DNA from: Trichoderma breve
Taxonomy: Eukaryota > Ascomycota > Sordariomycetes > Hypocreales > Hypocreaceae
DNA length: 64,000 nucleotides
Direction: 5' to 3'
Assembly: GCF_028502605.1 (NCBI RefSeq)
Contig: NC_079232.1
Location: 3,658,001 to 3,722,000 of the forward strand
Part shown: positions 1 to 10,961 of the stretch, piece by piece
Layout: every line of letters starts with the position of its first letter
Position numbering within the stretch: the stretch's first letter is position 1
Notes under the pieces: model-generated
The model's database searches: none
The model's input: only the letters and a program-made list of their open reading frames with translations
Told to the model about the DNA's origin: nothing
Translations under genes and position numbers: made by a program

Positions 1-252
1 AGAGGCTCATTCCGAAATCCACTGCCCGGCACTCCTCTGACACAGAAGCCTGAGCCAGGCCTGGAGCTGGGACAAGAGGTCAACGATGTAAACGATGAGC
101 TGGCACGGAGGAACTTTCGAGTGTTGGTCATCGTGCCAGAGGAGATTGATCAGATAGAGTTGTCAGACCCGAAGAGAGGTCGGAGATGGAGTCACAAGGC
201 TGAAGTGTCAGAATCCGGAATTTCGTGGAAGACAACGGAGCTGTGGCCGTAA
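1..252 (+). CDS. 3' end of an unidentified gene, cut by the window edge
   Basis: Frame 1 is open from the first base to a TAA at 250-252, giving the last 83 residues of a protein whose start lies outside the window. The visible part is hydrophilic and rich in Pro, Glu and Arg. It has a short hydrophobic patch (FRVLVIVPEEIDQIEL) near residues 40-55 and ends in TTELWP. There is no transmembrane segment and no motif I recognise. The claim that this is coding rests on the continuous open frame and the protein-like composition. An unspliced chance frame of this length is possible, so confidence is moderate. Confidence 0.45.
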   Translation, partial: RGSFRNPLPGTPLTQKPEPGLELGQEVNDVNDELARRNFRVLVIVPEEIDQIELSDPKRGRRWSHKAEVSESGISWKTTELWP

Positions 253-2688
253 TGCCTAGCTGTCGCTGGAAAGGAGTAGGCGAGCGGTTGACAGCCCATA
301 ATTCATCACTTTTAGAGGAATGACCAGAGGACCACATCCGCACAAGGCGTTTGCAATGGATCCAACCCACAGGCAGATCACAATGGACTATGGAGGCTCT
401 ATAAAATCAAACGGCCTCCGCGGACCTTGAACCGGCATACACACGACATCCAGGGCCGGATGTCGGCTCGGCTAGTACGAAGCCAGCGTTTGTTTAGGCA
501 TAGCACCAATAGGCAGGTCTCAAAGACACGGTACAGAGTGTGGCTATGTGACGGTGTACTCCGCAACCGCCGTGCTAGCGACACAGTTATGGCACTCAAC
601 ACGATCCTGATCAAACGAGAGCCCTCTGGACCAGACCATTAGCCCTGTGGAGCCAGGCAGAGATGACACCTCGTATAAGCTCCTGAGTAAGGGTGCTGCG
701 CGCCACGCCAGATCGGTCTTGGGAAGAAGCTTGTTTGTCTGCCCGTGCCTTGGCATTCGGCTACGTGATACTAAAAACTGCAGCTTGAACCTGGCAGCTG
801 CATCTGGCAGCAGTCGAGAACGTGGATCACGAAGCGAGCAGGGAGGATGGCGAGGCCAAGCAATAGCCTATCTGCGCATCGTATCGAATCGAGTCGCCTT
901 GCATCGTCTTGAAGGTAGTGCTTGTCTAAAGCAGGCCATTTTGCGTCTGGCTTGCCGCCACTTGTTTAGCTCAGTTGAACGTGTTACTTTCGGCCGCTTG
1001 ATGCTATCCTCGCGTCAGAACTGCGCATCGTCTCGCCTATCACTGGCCGGCGCGAAGGGTTTTTGCTGTAAGGAGGAGATCAGACGCACAGACGCCTCCT
1101 CGGCGGCACATGCTTTCCGTAAATCATTTTTTTGCCAACCAAACAAGAGGAAACCGGTGGGTTCATCGGCTAACGGCTTGTCGGGCGAGCCGGGATGGAA
1201 TTGGGAACTTGTTTCGTCGATGCGGCGCAGCAGAGGCCGTTTCTGCAGCATTTGGCAGTAAGAGCGAGAATAGACAAACAGGCACAGGCACAGGCCCTTT
1301 ATCCTCTCTTTCTCTGAAACTCGCTGACGATACGAGATTGGTAGACTCGGATTTCAGCTCAGCTGATTGGCCTCTGGTCGACGGAGCCGGGTCCAATAAA
1401 GGCGCGCAGGACCGGATTCTCGATCGTCACCATACGAAGCCAAGCCGTTTTAGAGCAGCATAAAACGGTTCCGCCTGTCAAGTACCTCTTGAAGGCGAGA
1501 CTCGCCTCGTCTTGGGTCTCTTGGGCCTAGTTCTCCTTTGCAACTAATATCTCGTAATGCTCGTACGGCCGAGGGAGAGCGCCGATGGGATGGCCTGCGA
1601 AAAAAAAAGGGCGTCACGGAGGTTGGCCGAAAAGGGAGAGGCGGAACAACTTGATGCCATCATCTGCCACCGGCCAGATTACGGAATATGCAGACTAGAT
1701 GCAGCTTTGGGTCCTTTTGGTTACATGAGCGGAAGCAAGGTAACGAGTCGGTATGGAGAGCATTCGCAGGATGGCGTTGTTTTGAGACCTAGTTGGGTCT
1801 CCATTTCAGCTGCAAAACAGCCCCTGCCAACGTGAACTGACTGAGTCGTATCGTATGTACTGTATTCCGTACCCAGAAGGAGATGAGGATTCTGTAATCA
1901 TTTTGCTTGAATCAAATTGACGACTGGGGAAGGATACATACCTGATCTGTCGGCAGTCAAGATGATCAAGTATGGATATTGTTTTAGTAAACAATCAACT
2001 AGACGAATGGCTGACGGGCAATCTCATACTACACAGATCACATAAGGTGCTTACAGGCCCATCCCACTATAGCTTTAGCACCCAGCACAACTACCCAAGG
2101 CGGCTAACTGCCTACAAGTCCCCAGTAAAGAACCGCCTAAGCCGCCTGACCTCCGCCCGTAGGCAAAGCCAGTCCCCCCGTAAGCCCTCAAATCAACTCA
2201 TCCCTCGCTGCGCCTCGTTCCAAGGGAGAGATCAATTGTTTCTGGCCCCGGAATGCCAGTCCCAATACGTGTAATGCTTTGTATGGATGGAGCGTCTGGA
2301 TTGCTTCTTCAAGTAAGGCGCTCGCAGTGTGCTCGTACGGGCAGCATTAGTCTCGTGTAGCCGTTGTAATGCAGCCTCAATTAAGGCAGAAGGAAGAGGT
2401 GTCCCAAAAAAAAAACCTCCCTTTCTCCCTCTTCCTCTTCCTCCCTCTCTCCCCTCCCTCGCCTTCTAAAAGGCTTTCGTACTTGGACGCGCGTCTCCTC
2501 GGGTCATACCATCTTTTTACTTCGTATTGTTGCGGAGGTAATTCTAGGCTTCTTTATTAAGCTTATTCTTTTTTTTACTCTTGGCATTGCGATTTTGTTT
2601 TTTTTCTTTGATCGTTGTTTGATCGTTTTAGTTGGTGGTTTGTTTGTAGTACACGAGCAGCGTCGATAATTGTTGCCTGGAATCCACA
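253..2688. other. Gene-poor interval with a pyrimidine-rich leader at its right end
   Basis: About 2.4 kb in which every reading frame is short and none looks protein-like on either strand. The last 300 bases are probably the promoter and 5' leader of the gene that starts at 2689. They include an almost pure C/T tract at about 2417-2465 and T-rich DNA up to the start codon, which is typical of filamentous-fungal transcription starts. I see no tRNA, repeat array or transposon remnant. Confidence 0.6.
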
Positions 2689-4516
2689 ATGCGTGGTCTT
2701 AGCAAGGCGGCGACGCTCATATTGGCGCCAACGGCGGTGTTGACGAGGCCTTTACCGATATCATCACGAGGTGAGTGCCATGATTAATTGTATTGTGCTG
2801 GTGGTGGAGAGAGACAAAATCAGAACAAGAGAGGCAAACGGAGTCGGTTGGGGGTGGCTACAGTCTGCTTGCTTGCCCTGAATTGGGGGGTACTCTATCC
2901 GGACAGAATGCAAACATTCATCGATGCCTATTACTGACTCGACTTTTTCTTGCCGCTTGAACAGGTGTCCCGACTGAGTCTGCATTTTCCGTTGCTGTTG
3001 CTGTAGACACCAGCGGCTCTAGAGACGCAAAGACGGTCGATCAAACTCTGGTAAGAAGAATCAACCTGTTCCAGTATCATGACAATGAGCTCACACAATC
3101 TCCATGGGAAAAGGTATTCAACCTTGACATCCAAGAGTCCTCAGAGGCTTGCAGCCAAGCCAAAGTGAGGATCGACGGATTCCTCCTATCTCAGGATGAC
3201 AACGGCACCGGCCAAGGGACTTTCGCCTCCCAGGACGGGCACACCGTCACCGCGAGCTGGAATTTTACTTGCAAGGAGCACGTACGACGAGTGCCTTGGG
3301 ACCAGGATCTGACGGTGACAATCATCTCACTAGACGGAGAGACTATCCCCGAGACATCCTTTGTGACGAGCTTCAGACAACGAACTCCCGTCAAGGTCTA
3401 CGATGTGGGAGGAGATTCACTCGTCTACACAACCGAGGGCCATGCGCCTACTCGGCTCGATAAGGAGAGGGTGCTAGAGAGGATCAAGACGCTCACCGGC
3501 TTATCAGACGTCGACGACGAAACCAAGGCGGACATTGGAGACATTATTTCGATAGAGACCCAGATGCGCGAACTCGGAGAACACATCAAGACCAAGCAGC
3601 GAAAAGTATTGGACAAGCTGGGCATCAAGCCTCCAACGCCGGCGTTCAACTTTCAGACATTTTACCAGACCGCCAAACTTGCATCTTCTACTCTTCGGGG
3701 CACCATGGAGCACTGGTTGGGCTCTGTGCTTGGAATCCCTGTCGAGTGTGATCATCATCATCGTCATCATGATCACGGGCATGGCAACCACCATCGACAC
3801 CCTCACCGCCCTCATAAGGAGACCGATGTTGTGGTGAGCATGCAAGTGGATGGCGAGGGAGGACAGCGCTTTTTCTACTACCGAGACCGAGACGATACCG
3901 ACTCCAGCTCTACACGACTGACGCCAACTCCCCCTCGAAGAGTAAGTAGTCTTGATTTTCTCGCAAGCCTACCAATCCCCTGAACTCCCTTTTTGTGAAG
4001 ATCAAACTCGAATACGATGGAATCTAACCATTTGCTAAACAGAACGTCACCTACTTTCCCCTCTTCGCAATCATCTTCACCTTCCACCTAGCCCTCTTCT
4101 TTGTCCTCCGATCCATCCGTCAACGAATGCACAGCCGCCGCGCGAGGAACCACAGCAACCGTGTGTGCCGCCGTGAAACTCGCTCCCAGCGCCGCATCGA
4201 AAGACAAGCTCGCCGAAACGGCGCCCACCAACGCACCACGAATTTCTTTTGTAGCATCCGAGACCTCTTCCAGACCAAACGCATCGAGCTCAATGAAAAG
4301 ACAGCCATGCTGATCCACGAAGAGGACACCTCGATGGAGGACGAGCTTGCGTCTTTCCAGGAGGCAGCCTCTGTCATCAGCGACCTGGTTGCTGTTCAGG
4401 AGACCACGAGGTCTAGAGAGGAGTCGCAGCCGCCAAGGTTCACCGAAGACGTGAGCCCACCGGCCTACGACGAAGTGGAAGAGAGGTTTGACGAAAAGAA
4501 GCCTGACGGCTGTTGA
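2689..4516 (+). CDS. Type I membrane protein with luminal His-rich segment and cytosolic PPxY motif
   Basis: Three exons are inferred: 2689-2770, 2965-3941 and 4043-4516, with GTGAGT and GTAAGT donors and ACAG acceptors; the product is about 510 residues. Residues 1-22 look like a signal peptide. The middle is a hydrophilic, probably luminal domain. At residues 289-312 there is a Cys followed by a dense His cluster (HHHRHHDHGHG and more), a likely metal-binding stretch. One transmembrane helix follows at about 358-376, then a strongly Arg/Lys-rich juxtamembrane segment, giving N-out/C-in topology. Near the C-terminus lies PPAY (492-495), the PPxY ligand of Nedd4/Rsp5 WW domains. No family is recognised. 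The function is inferred only: a membrane cargo or adaptor of the ubiquitin ligase, possibly metal-responsive. Confidence 0.82.
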
Positions 4517-4877
4517 TTCACCCCTACCACCCCCTTCTTTTTCTGGATACGAGTGCGTCTGGGATGGGGATATGAATCCGAAAAGGAGTCCCTACAGTAA
4601 TAATTTTAATCATGTTGAAAAAAAAAAACGCAACGAAAAACAAACAAACAATAATATCCACACTGGTTAGAATGGCGTTATACACTACCTGGAGGACAGG
4701 ATCAAACAAGCATGCAATAGATGACGCGGTTTCTCATGTTAATTTTATCAAAAATACACCTAATTGACGCTGTTTCTACATGTTTCAAAAGCACCCATGC
4801 CGAGTGAGACAGATATATGACAAAATAAATATATCCTTGACTACCATGGGATATCAAGGGAAAATAAAGAATGCCGC
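4517..4877. other. Convergent 3' flanks
   Basis: This interval lies between the stop codons of two convergent genes. It is AT-rich, with an A-tract at about 4619-4628 and AATAAA-like strings. It is expected to hold both 3' UTRs and polyadenylation sites. I see no gene in it. Confidence 0.6.
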
Positions 4878-6182
4878 CTATCCGAGTATAAACCTCTCAA
4901 AGTTCGCCCCTATCGTCGCAATCCCATGCTCAAGATGCCACCCCTTAATCTCGCACACCAGCCGATACATGTCCTCGAGCAGCGCCTCCGCCTCGCCGCC
5001 CGCCACGTGCAAGTCGCTCTCCACGAGGATCCTGTCATCCGGCACGGCGCGCACGACAGCGGCGAGCTTGGTCTTGCTGCCGTCGGTGCTCATGTTGACG
5101 GCCGTGGAGAAGGAGATGAAGACGGTGGAGGGGACGGCCGGGTGGAACCACTGCTTGAGCATGTCGGCGCTGCCGCTGTACGAGTGGAGGCATATCCGCG
5201 GCGGGAAAGGTTTGCCGCCAACTTTCTTCTTCTTCTTCTTGGTTATCTCTTCTGTGCTGTCGTCGTTTTCGGAGTCGTCGTCTGAGGAGGAGCTTTCTTC
5301 GGCGCCAGGGGCAATTCTTTTTTTCTCTCTTCGGGATAGGACTTTTTTCTCGTGGCCTTTCCAGCAGGCTGCTATTGTGTCGTATAACACGCCGTGAGCT
5401 TGCACGCCGTGCACGCTGACGGCTCTGCCCATTTCTCCTGCTAATCGTAGTTGAGCTTGCATGATGGCTTGCTGGTGCTGCATTTGCACTCGAAAGGGGC
5501 TGAGGAGACGGCCTTCGCGTCCACCGGGGGTGAGGCTCTCATCTCGAGAGGAATCGTCGTCTGGGAGACGCTGTTGCGGGAGACGAAAGCCCTTGTCGAG
5601 GCCGATTTCTCCAACTAGCGCGAGAGGGAAAGAAGTGAGGTATTGGCGAGTGGATGATATGAGGGACGATAAAGGGGTTGGAGTAGGGAGAGAAGAGAGG
5701 AAGGATTGGTCTTGGGGAGTGGGAGAGAGAACGGCCTTGTAGTGAGCGATTTTGGCATCTTGTTCAGTAGATTTGTTGGGATCCTCGGCGTTGTGAGTGC
5801 TGAATGTGGGATTTGGGATGGAGTCGTCGTATAGCTGGTAGGAGAACCAGGGATGCCATCCAAACGCCGGAATAACTTTGCATCCTTTGCGGGCTGGATC
5901 GGTATCCGAGGTTGATGTTGAGATTGATGCTGAATCTGTGATGCCGTGCTCAGACGCTACATCTGCGACGAGTTGCTGGTCCTGGGAGCGAGTGGCCATG
6001 ATAGTGAGGACGCGGGTGTTGAGAGTGGCGAGAGAGGCGATGGAGGACATTGTGTCGGTTGGATGGCAGTGAGCGTCAAAGGCGCCGAGATGCCAGGGAA
6101 AGGGATCATTGTAGACTGGTATGTCTGGTGGAGGTTGAGAGTTGGTGTCATCAGAGGGTTGGTTGTGGTGGTGTTGACACAT
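4878..6182 (-). CDS. TatD-family metal-dependent hydrolase, Scn1 (Cut9-interacting protein) type
   Basis: A single exon of 434 codons. The start at 6182 is the first in-frame ATG; it has a good context (ACAACC before ATG) and the frame upstream contains only a TTG. TatD metal ligands appear in order: FDAHCHPTD (HxH), [17 protein letters not shown] (Glu), [17 protein letters not shown] (His) and LVESDLHV (Asp). This is the TIM-barrel amidohydrolase fold of TatD nucleases. The fungal branch includes S. pombe Scn1, which interacts genetically with the APC/C subunit Cut9. A low-complexity insert between the fifth and sixth strands has a Ser/Asp/Glu run and a Lys run (K6), coded by a TTC repeat at about 5225-5240. 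The substrate is unknown. Its promoter is shared with the divergent gene at 7624. Confidence 0.85.
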   Translation of the reverse strand: MCQHHHNQPSDDTNSQPPPDIPVYNDPFPWHLGAFDAHCHPTDTMSSIASLATLNTRVLTIMATRSQDQQLVADVASEHGITDSASISTSTSDTDPARKGCKVIPAFGWHPWFSYQLYDDSIPNPTFSTHNAEDPNKSTEQDAKIAHYKAVLSPTPQDQSFLSSLPTPTPLSSLISSTRQYLTSFPLALVGEIGLDKGFRLPQQRLPDDDSSRDESLTPGGREGRLLSPFRVQMQHQQAIMQAQLRLAGEMGRAVSVHGVQAHGVLYDTIAACWKGHEKKVLSRREKKRIAPGAEESSSSDDDSENDDSTEEITKKKKKKVGGKPFPPRICLHSYSGSADMLKQWFHPAVPSTVFISFSTAVNMSTDGSKTKLAAVVRAVPDDRILVESDLHVAGGEAEALLEDMYRLVCEIKGWHLEHGIATIGANFERFILG

Positions 6183-7623
6183 GGTTGTGGGTTTTGATAT
6201 CAACAGACAGACGTGTGAATGAGGTTCTGATGGATGAGATTTGCTGGGCGGGTTTTGAATGGAGAATACAAACAAGGCTCAGGCTGTTTGATCAATGATG
6301 CTGTTTGTCTTGCGTCTGTGTCTCATTAGATGACTGGTTTAGTGGTTGAGTTTGGTTGGTTGGTTGGCTGACTGAGCTGAGACAACAGCAGCAGAGCCGA
6401 GATGCATGTGTTGAATGTATCACTGAATCATCAAACCGTGAACCACTTTCCAGATGGTGAAAATGGGTGGAGAAAGCGGGGATTCATAGCCGTCTGCCGG
6501 CGATCCACTCTGACCGCAAATCTCATCTAATCTCATCTCATCTCATCGTTCTCTCAGCCTTGTCTCGTTTCGTCTCTTTGTCGCTGCTGTTATCGTATAA
6601 GCCAGCGGTGATGAGGCAACAAAACATTCTCACAAAATCTCACATCATCATCCCCCAAGTTCAACATGAATCCCCGAGTTTTAGATATGCCTCGTTAGCT
6701 GCTTATCCGCCGAAAAGCTTCGCACCCTCCCCTGAATAAGCACCAAGCAGCCACGCCGCGGCATGGCGCGCTTCCCCGCACTGGCGATTGAATCATGATA
6801 GATTAAGAGGTTGGATGGATGGATGCCTGTACCTCGTTAGCTTGTTGCAGGTGCCTCATGCATCTCCTCGGTGCTGCGTGCTGCCTAGGTAGTGTGATAT
6901 TCTCTGTATTTCTCTGTAATAATCATTTCATGTTTTAAGGCACCTACCTATATAGGCTTCTATCCACTCTATAAAATAAAAATAAAATACCCCGGTTCCG
7001 GCCAGTAGCATCCGGCCATATACAGAAAGAAAAAAAAAACATGTGATACTCGAGGGCCCCTAGATACCTAGAAATACCAAATCAGTAATCCATCCGCACG
7101 CAAATCTTGCTCCCGGATTCCCAAAAGCACACACCTTGACGCCTCCTCCCACACCCAAAAAACCATCCGCCACCAATTCATTCATCTAACCGAGTCTCTC
7201 TTGTTCTGGACCTTGTTATGGTTTAAAACTAGATTCCCTGCTCCTCTTATCGCTGACCCACTACTTAATTGCTCCGTGCCGCCCTGTCGTTCATCGTCTC
7301 CATTCCTTGTCTCGTTCTAACGTTCCGTCGCCCCCAAACCTTGTGTTGCTTCGTGCGACTATACACTCCGCCTCGATTGGGATTTGTTCTTTCTTGTCTC
7401 GTTTCTTGTCTCGTTTCTGGCCTTCTTTTCCCATCTGATAAAATATACATCTATTTTGTCTTGGCGTGTCGCGTGCTCCTTCGATAGCAAAGCAGTTCAG
7501 CAACCAACAATTCTCTCCACTTACTTACTTGCTACTACAACTCATCCTCTTTCTTCATCAACACCATTATCATCATCATCATCGCCACCAACAACTCAAC
7601 CAGCATCAGCCACAAGCCATGTC
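6183..7623. promoter_or_regulatory. Divergent intergenic region between the TatD gene and the small membrane protein
   Basis: 1.44 kb that must hold both promoters. It contains runs of TCTCATC at about 6530-6545, a GGTT repeat at about 6340-6365, several TACCTA/TAGGTA strings (about 6885-7070) and, from about 7260 to 7620, a strongly C/T-rich leader feeding the gene on the right. No supported gene lies here. Confidence 0.55.
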
Positions 7624-8394
7624 ATGATCCTTCACCGTCTTTGCTTGAAATCTCGCATCCCCATGGCGCTCCTCAATCCCATCTACGCCTGCATCGTGCC
7701 CTTCCTCATCGTCACCACCATCCCTCTGGCCATCTTCGCCGGCATCACCACCACATTCGCCTTCTCCGTCCTCATCTTCCGCGTCTTCGTCGTCTACCTC
7801 GACATTGCGCTCTCCCTGGTGTCGCAATCCCTGTCCCATCTCACCGAGAGCGCCACAAAGGCTCACCTGCGACCTCCGAGAACTCCGTCATCATCGTCGT
7901 CTGTTCACAGCCGCAACAACAGCGTCAGCCCTTCGGCCTCGTCCACCTTGCTCAAGAGGCATCGCCGCCGCAGACCAAGTTCCTCCGTCTACTCGGCCGG
8001 ATCCGCGACTCCCGCCAGCGACATTGGGCTTGGCCTCATCCCCAGCGTCGGCGCTGAGAGAGACTTTGAAGGCGTCGGCGGATGGCGGCTGGGCGACGAC
8101 GACGAAGCATGGACAACTATCAACTCGCGCTCCGAGCTTCCAGACCGGCTGCATGATCGCAATCACCGGCGCACCTTGTCCGGGGGTCCGACCGGCGCGG
8201 CAGACGGCGGGTTTCTCATGATGAAAGGCCGCGCCCGTAGCCCCGAGAAGAGGATAGTGTCGACGGCCTCTCCCAACAGCTCAAAGGCTCGAGCACCTTC
8301 GGCTCCGCGCCTGGGAATGCCTGGCTCCAACCAGACTGACAGCTACTTTCCCATGACGATGTCTTCCAAAGCAATCAAGAGGAACCTTCTTTGA
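7624..8394 (+). CDS. Small fungal protein with N-terminal membrane hairpin and Ser/Arg-rich tail
   Basis: Uninterrupted frame of 257 codons from the first in-frame ATG (7624); an alternative in-frame ATG is at 7663. Residues about 14-62 form a long hydrophobic stretch that can make two adjacent membrane segments or a re-entrant hairpin (LLNPIYACIVPFLIV ... VFVVYLDIAL). The rest is hydrophilic, rich in Ser, Arg and Pro, with a basic KRHRRRRPSSS patch and likely phosphosites. The layout (short hairpin plus disordered cytosolic tail) recalls lipid-droplet or ER hairpin proteins such as the Ldo/Osw5 group, but I cannot show homology. A two-codon upstream reading frame overlaps the start codon (see findings). 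Confidence 0.7.
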   Translation: MILHRLCLKSRIPMALLNPIYACIVPFLIVTTIPLAIFAGITTTFAFSVLIFRVFVVYLDIALSLVSQSLSHLTESATKAHLRPPRTPSSSSSVHSRNNSVSPSASSTLLKRHRRRRPSSSVYSAGSATPASDIGLGLIPSVGAERDFEGVGGWRLGDDDEAWTTINSRSELPDRLHDRNHRRTLSGGPTGAADGGFLMMKGRARSPEKRIVSTASPNSSKARAPSAPRLGMPGSNQTDSYFPMTMSSKAIKRNLL

Positions 8395-8945
8395 TTGGGG
8401 GTTCTGATGTGGCAGATGTTGGATTACAGCAAATATTAACGATATGACGAATATGGGAAACAGGAAAATTGGACTACAAAATTGGCCTCGGAATCAAAGG
8501 TCCAAGGATTCATGACGGCAGATGAGTAACCTGTCATTTATTTTCTTACTGGTGGAAATTTTGGGTCAAATGTGTTCTTATGAAAGGTATGGATGGGTTT
8601 GAACGGATATGCGATTTGGCGTTTACAGGCTGGGAAGGACATGGCATGCGATTGATTTTGTAAATTATACTCTCAAGTTTGACTTGCTTCTGCTCTTTTT
8701 ATTTTCTCTTCTTAGTATTCACTTAGCCGTGATAAGACTAATATGATGAGATTAATACATGGTAATCTTCAATATGTGACAACCCTCGATCCCGCATGTT
8801 GTATCACATCTCCAATGATGATGTCTCGTGTAACAAGTATTCAACGCCGAGTCCAAACCAGCACTTTTCCAACTCCTCATAAACAATGAATGGTATCTTT
8901 CCCAAATCCAAAAAACTTCAAAAATCAAAAAGCCTTTTCCCCCAA
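8395..8945. other. Convergent 3' flanks
   Basis: 551 bases between the stop codons of two convergent genes. The region is AT-rich and should contain both 3' UTRs. I see no coding sequence or structured element. Confidence 0.6.
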
Positions 8946-9612
8946 TCACAGCGTCTGCCAAAAGTAATTGGCGTAAAAGTAGCGCGAAAACTTCTTGTCC
9001 ATGTTCACCACATGCACATCGCCCTTCCTATCATTCCGCACCACCGCGCGCGCCCACTCCCCATCCTTTTCATCGCGCTCAATCTCAATGCCCAGACTGC
9101 GATACACCTTGAGCCGCAGCAGCACCTCGTCGTCAACGGGATCCCGCCTGCGACCCTCCTCGGAGCCGTCGACGCCCTGCAGCTCCAGCTCCTGCAGCCG
9201 GGCGGCCAGGTCGGCCGCCTGCTGGGCCAGGCGCTCGGCCTCCATTTCGGCGTCGGAGGCGGCCTTTGCGACGCGGAACTTGTGCGTGTCGAGGCGCGCA
9301 ATGGTGGAGGCGTGGTCGGCGGACGAGTGGGAGGACAGGAGCTCGTCGTGCTGGGCGTTGATGGTGTTGAGCTGGCGCGCGAGGCGCTTGAGCGTCGAGT
9401 CGGAGTCGCGGACGTGCAGCTCGCGCGCCTGTTGGAGCGTGGAGAGGGACTCGGCGATGCGGCTGACGGCGAGCTTGTCGGGCTGGATGTTGAAGTTGTT
9501 GATGGTGTGGTGAATGAGCTGCGGACGAGTCGGTCAGTCAGTTTTTGGGTGCAATTGTTTTTGTGTTTCTGGTCAAACAACATACGGTAGCTGGATCCTC
9601 GGCGAGAAGCAT
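8946..9612 (-). CDS. spc24: Kinetochore protein Spc24 (Ndc80 complex)
   Basis: Two exons, 9612-9586 and 9518-8946, with a 67-nt intron (GTATGT..GCAG); 199 residues. The first exon gives only MLLAEDPAT. Residues about 20-130 are a heptad-rich coiled coil (Leu, Ala, Gln, Glu), and the end is the conserved compact Spc24 domain with [13 protein letters not shown] and [14 protein letters not shown]. Length and layout fit fungal Spc24. It pairs with Spc25 in the Ndc80 complex, which links microtubules to the inner kinetochore through the Mis12 complex or Cnn1/CENP-T. It is transcribed away from fis1 across a 587-bp shared promoter. Confidence 0.92.
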
Positions 9613-10199
9613 TGTGGCGGTTGTTTGATGGTTTGGAAGCTATTGCCTTTTATCTGTTGCTTGTAGCTCGGTTGCGTATAGAGGCAGAGGATTAAGGTAG
9701 TTGGTGAATCAGCGAGCGAATGTTACAATGTCCAAATGCTAAATAACGAAGCTCTCTAAATCTGTCGCCCGGGACGACCAACCCCCCGTGCCGTCAACAA
9801 GCCACACCCCTCCGAACCCAAAACGTCATTCCAAGCTCAGCCACACCCGCAACGCTTCCCCCACCAGCCACACTCCTCGGCACAAGCTTGTTTTACCATG
9901 AGGCCAAGCCAAGCCGCATTGGCAAACTCACGAGACCAAGCAATCATCCTTACGCCAGCAACTCGATCAGCTCTTCTTCTAGCTGTCTCTCCCCTGCTGC
10001 TCTATATCTCTCGTCTTTCCTCCCCCCTTCCCTCCTCACTCGATTCTCCCTCCTTCTGTCGGATTCCTACTCAGAGGGACATTGACTCTCTTCTTCCCTT
10101 GCGCCACCCTCTCTCTCTCGATCGTCCGTCGCTATTCCTGAGCTAAAACCGACTCTTTTGCGCCGTCGTCATACAAAAGTTCCCTCGAAACCGCCGAAA
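9613..10199. promoter_or_regulatory. Bidirectional promoter of spc24 and fis1
   Basis: 587 bases separate the two start codons. The right half (about 9960-10140) is C/T-rich with CTCTCTCTC-like runs and is probably the fis1 leader. The left part is mixed composition and carries the spc24 leader. No other gene is visible. Confidence 0.55.
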
Positions 10200-10961
10200 A
10201 TGGTTACAGAACTCCCCTGTAAGATGACGCTCCTGTCTCTTTCCTCGGCGCAAACAGCTGCAATTCCAGCCTCTTTTCCAAACCATCGCGCAGAAAAGCC
10301 CATCTCAGAATTACAGCATAGCTAACTAATCGCCTCTTCAAAAATGACAGACGCCCTCGACGCAGAGACGTTCGTCCCTCTCCTCTTCTCTACCAGTTTC
10401 GCATCGTACGATCACTCGCAGCTAAAACTAACACCATAACCACAACAGGCCTCTGAACCCTTCAGAGCTCAGCGTCCTGCGCGCCCAGTTCGAGAAAGAA
10501 GGCGAAATGGTCGGCGTCCAGACCAAATTCAACTACGCCTGGGTTCGCAACTCCTCCTCCCCTTCAAACAAAACTCCCCCCCAAATAAAGAAATGAAAAA
10601 CTCACAAGAAGCGACCTTCCCAAATAAACAGGGCCTCGTCAAGTCAAACAACCGCAACGACCAGCAACTCGGTGTCCGCCTCCTCTCCGACATCTTCCGC
10701 GTCTCCCCCGAGCGCCGCCGCGAGTGCCTCTACTACCTCGCCCTCGGCAACTACAAGCTCGGCAACTACGGCGAGGCCCGCCGCTACAACGACCTCCTCC
10801 TCGAGAAGGAGCCCGCCAACCTCCAGGCCACCGACCTGCGCCAGCTCATCGACGACAAGGTCGCCAAGGAAGGCCTCCTGGGCGTCGCCATTGTTAGCGG
10901 CATTGGCATCGCCGCTGGTGTCGTGGGTGCGTTTTTGCTGAGGAATGCGAAACGGAGGTGA
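10200..10961 (+). CDS. fis1: Mitochondrial fission protein Fis1
   Basis: Four exons: 10200-10218, 10351-10369, 10449-10542 and 10632-10961, making 153 residues. The spliced start reads MVTELPYALDAETPLNP, the usual filamentous-fungal Fis1 N-terminus, which fixes the exon choice. A TPR-like helical bundle follows ([20 protein letters not shown], then [20 protein letters not shown]). A C-terminal tail anchor ([20 protein letters not shown]) ends in basic NAKRR. Fis1 sits in the outer mitochondrial and peroxisomal membranes and recruits the dynamin Dnm1 through adaptors. The two 19-nt exons and the non-standard GTTCG donors of introns 2 and 3 make automatic annotation error-prone. Confidence 0.95.
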
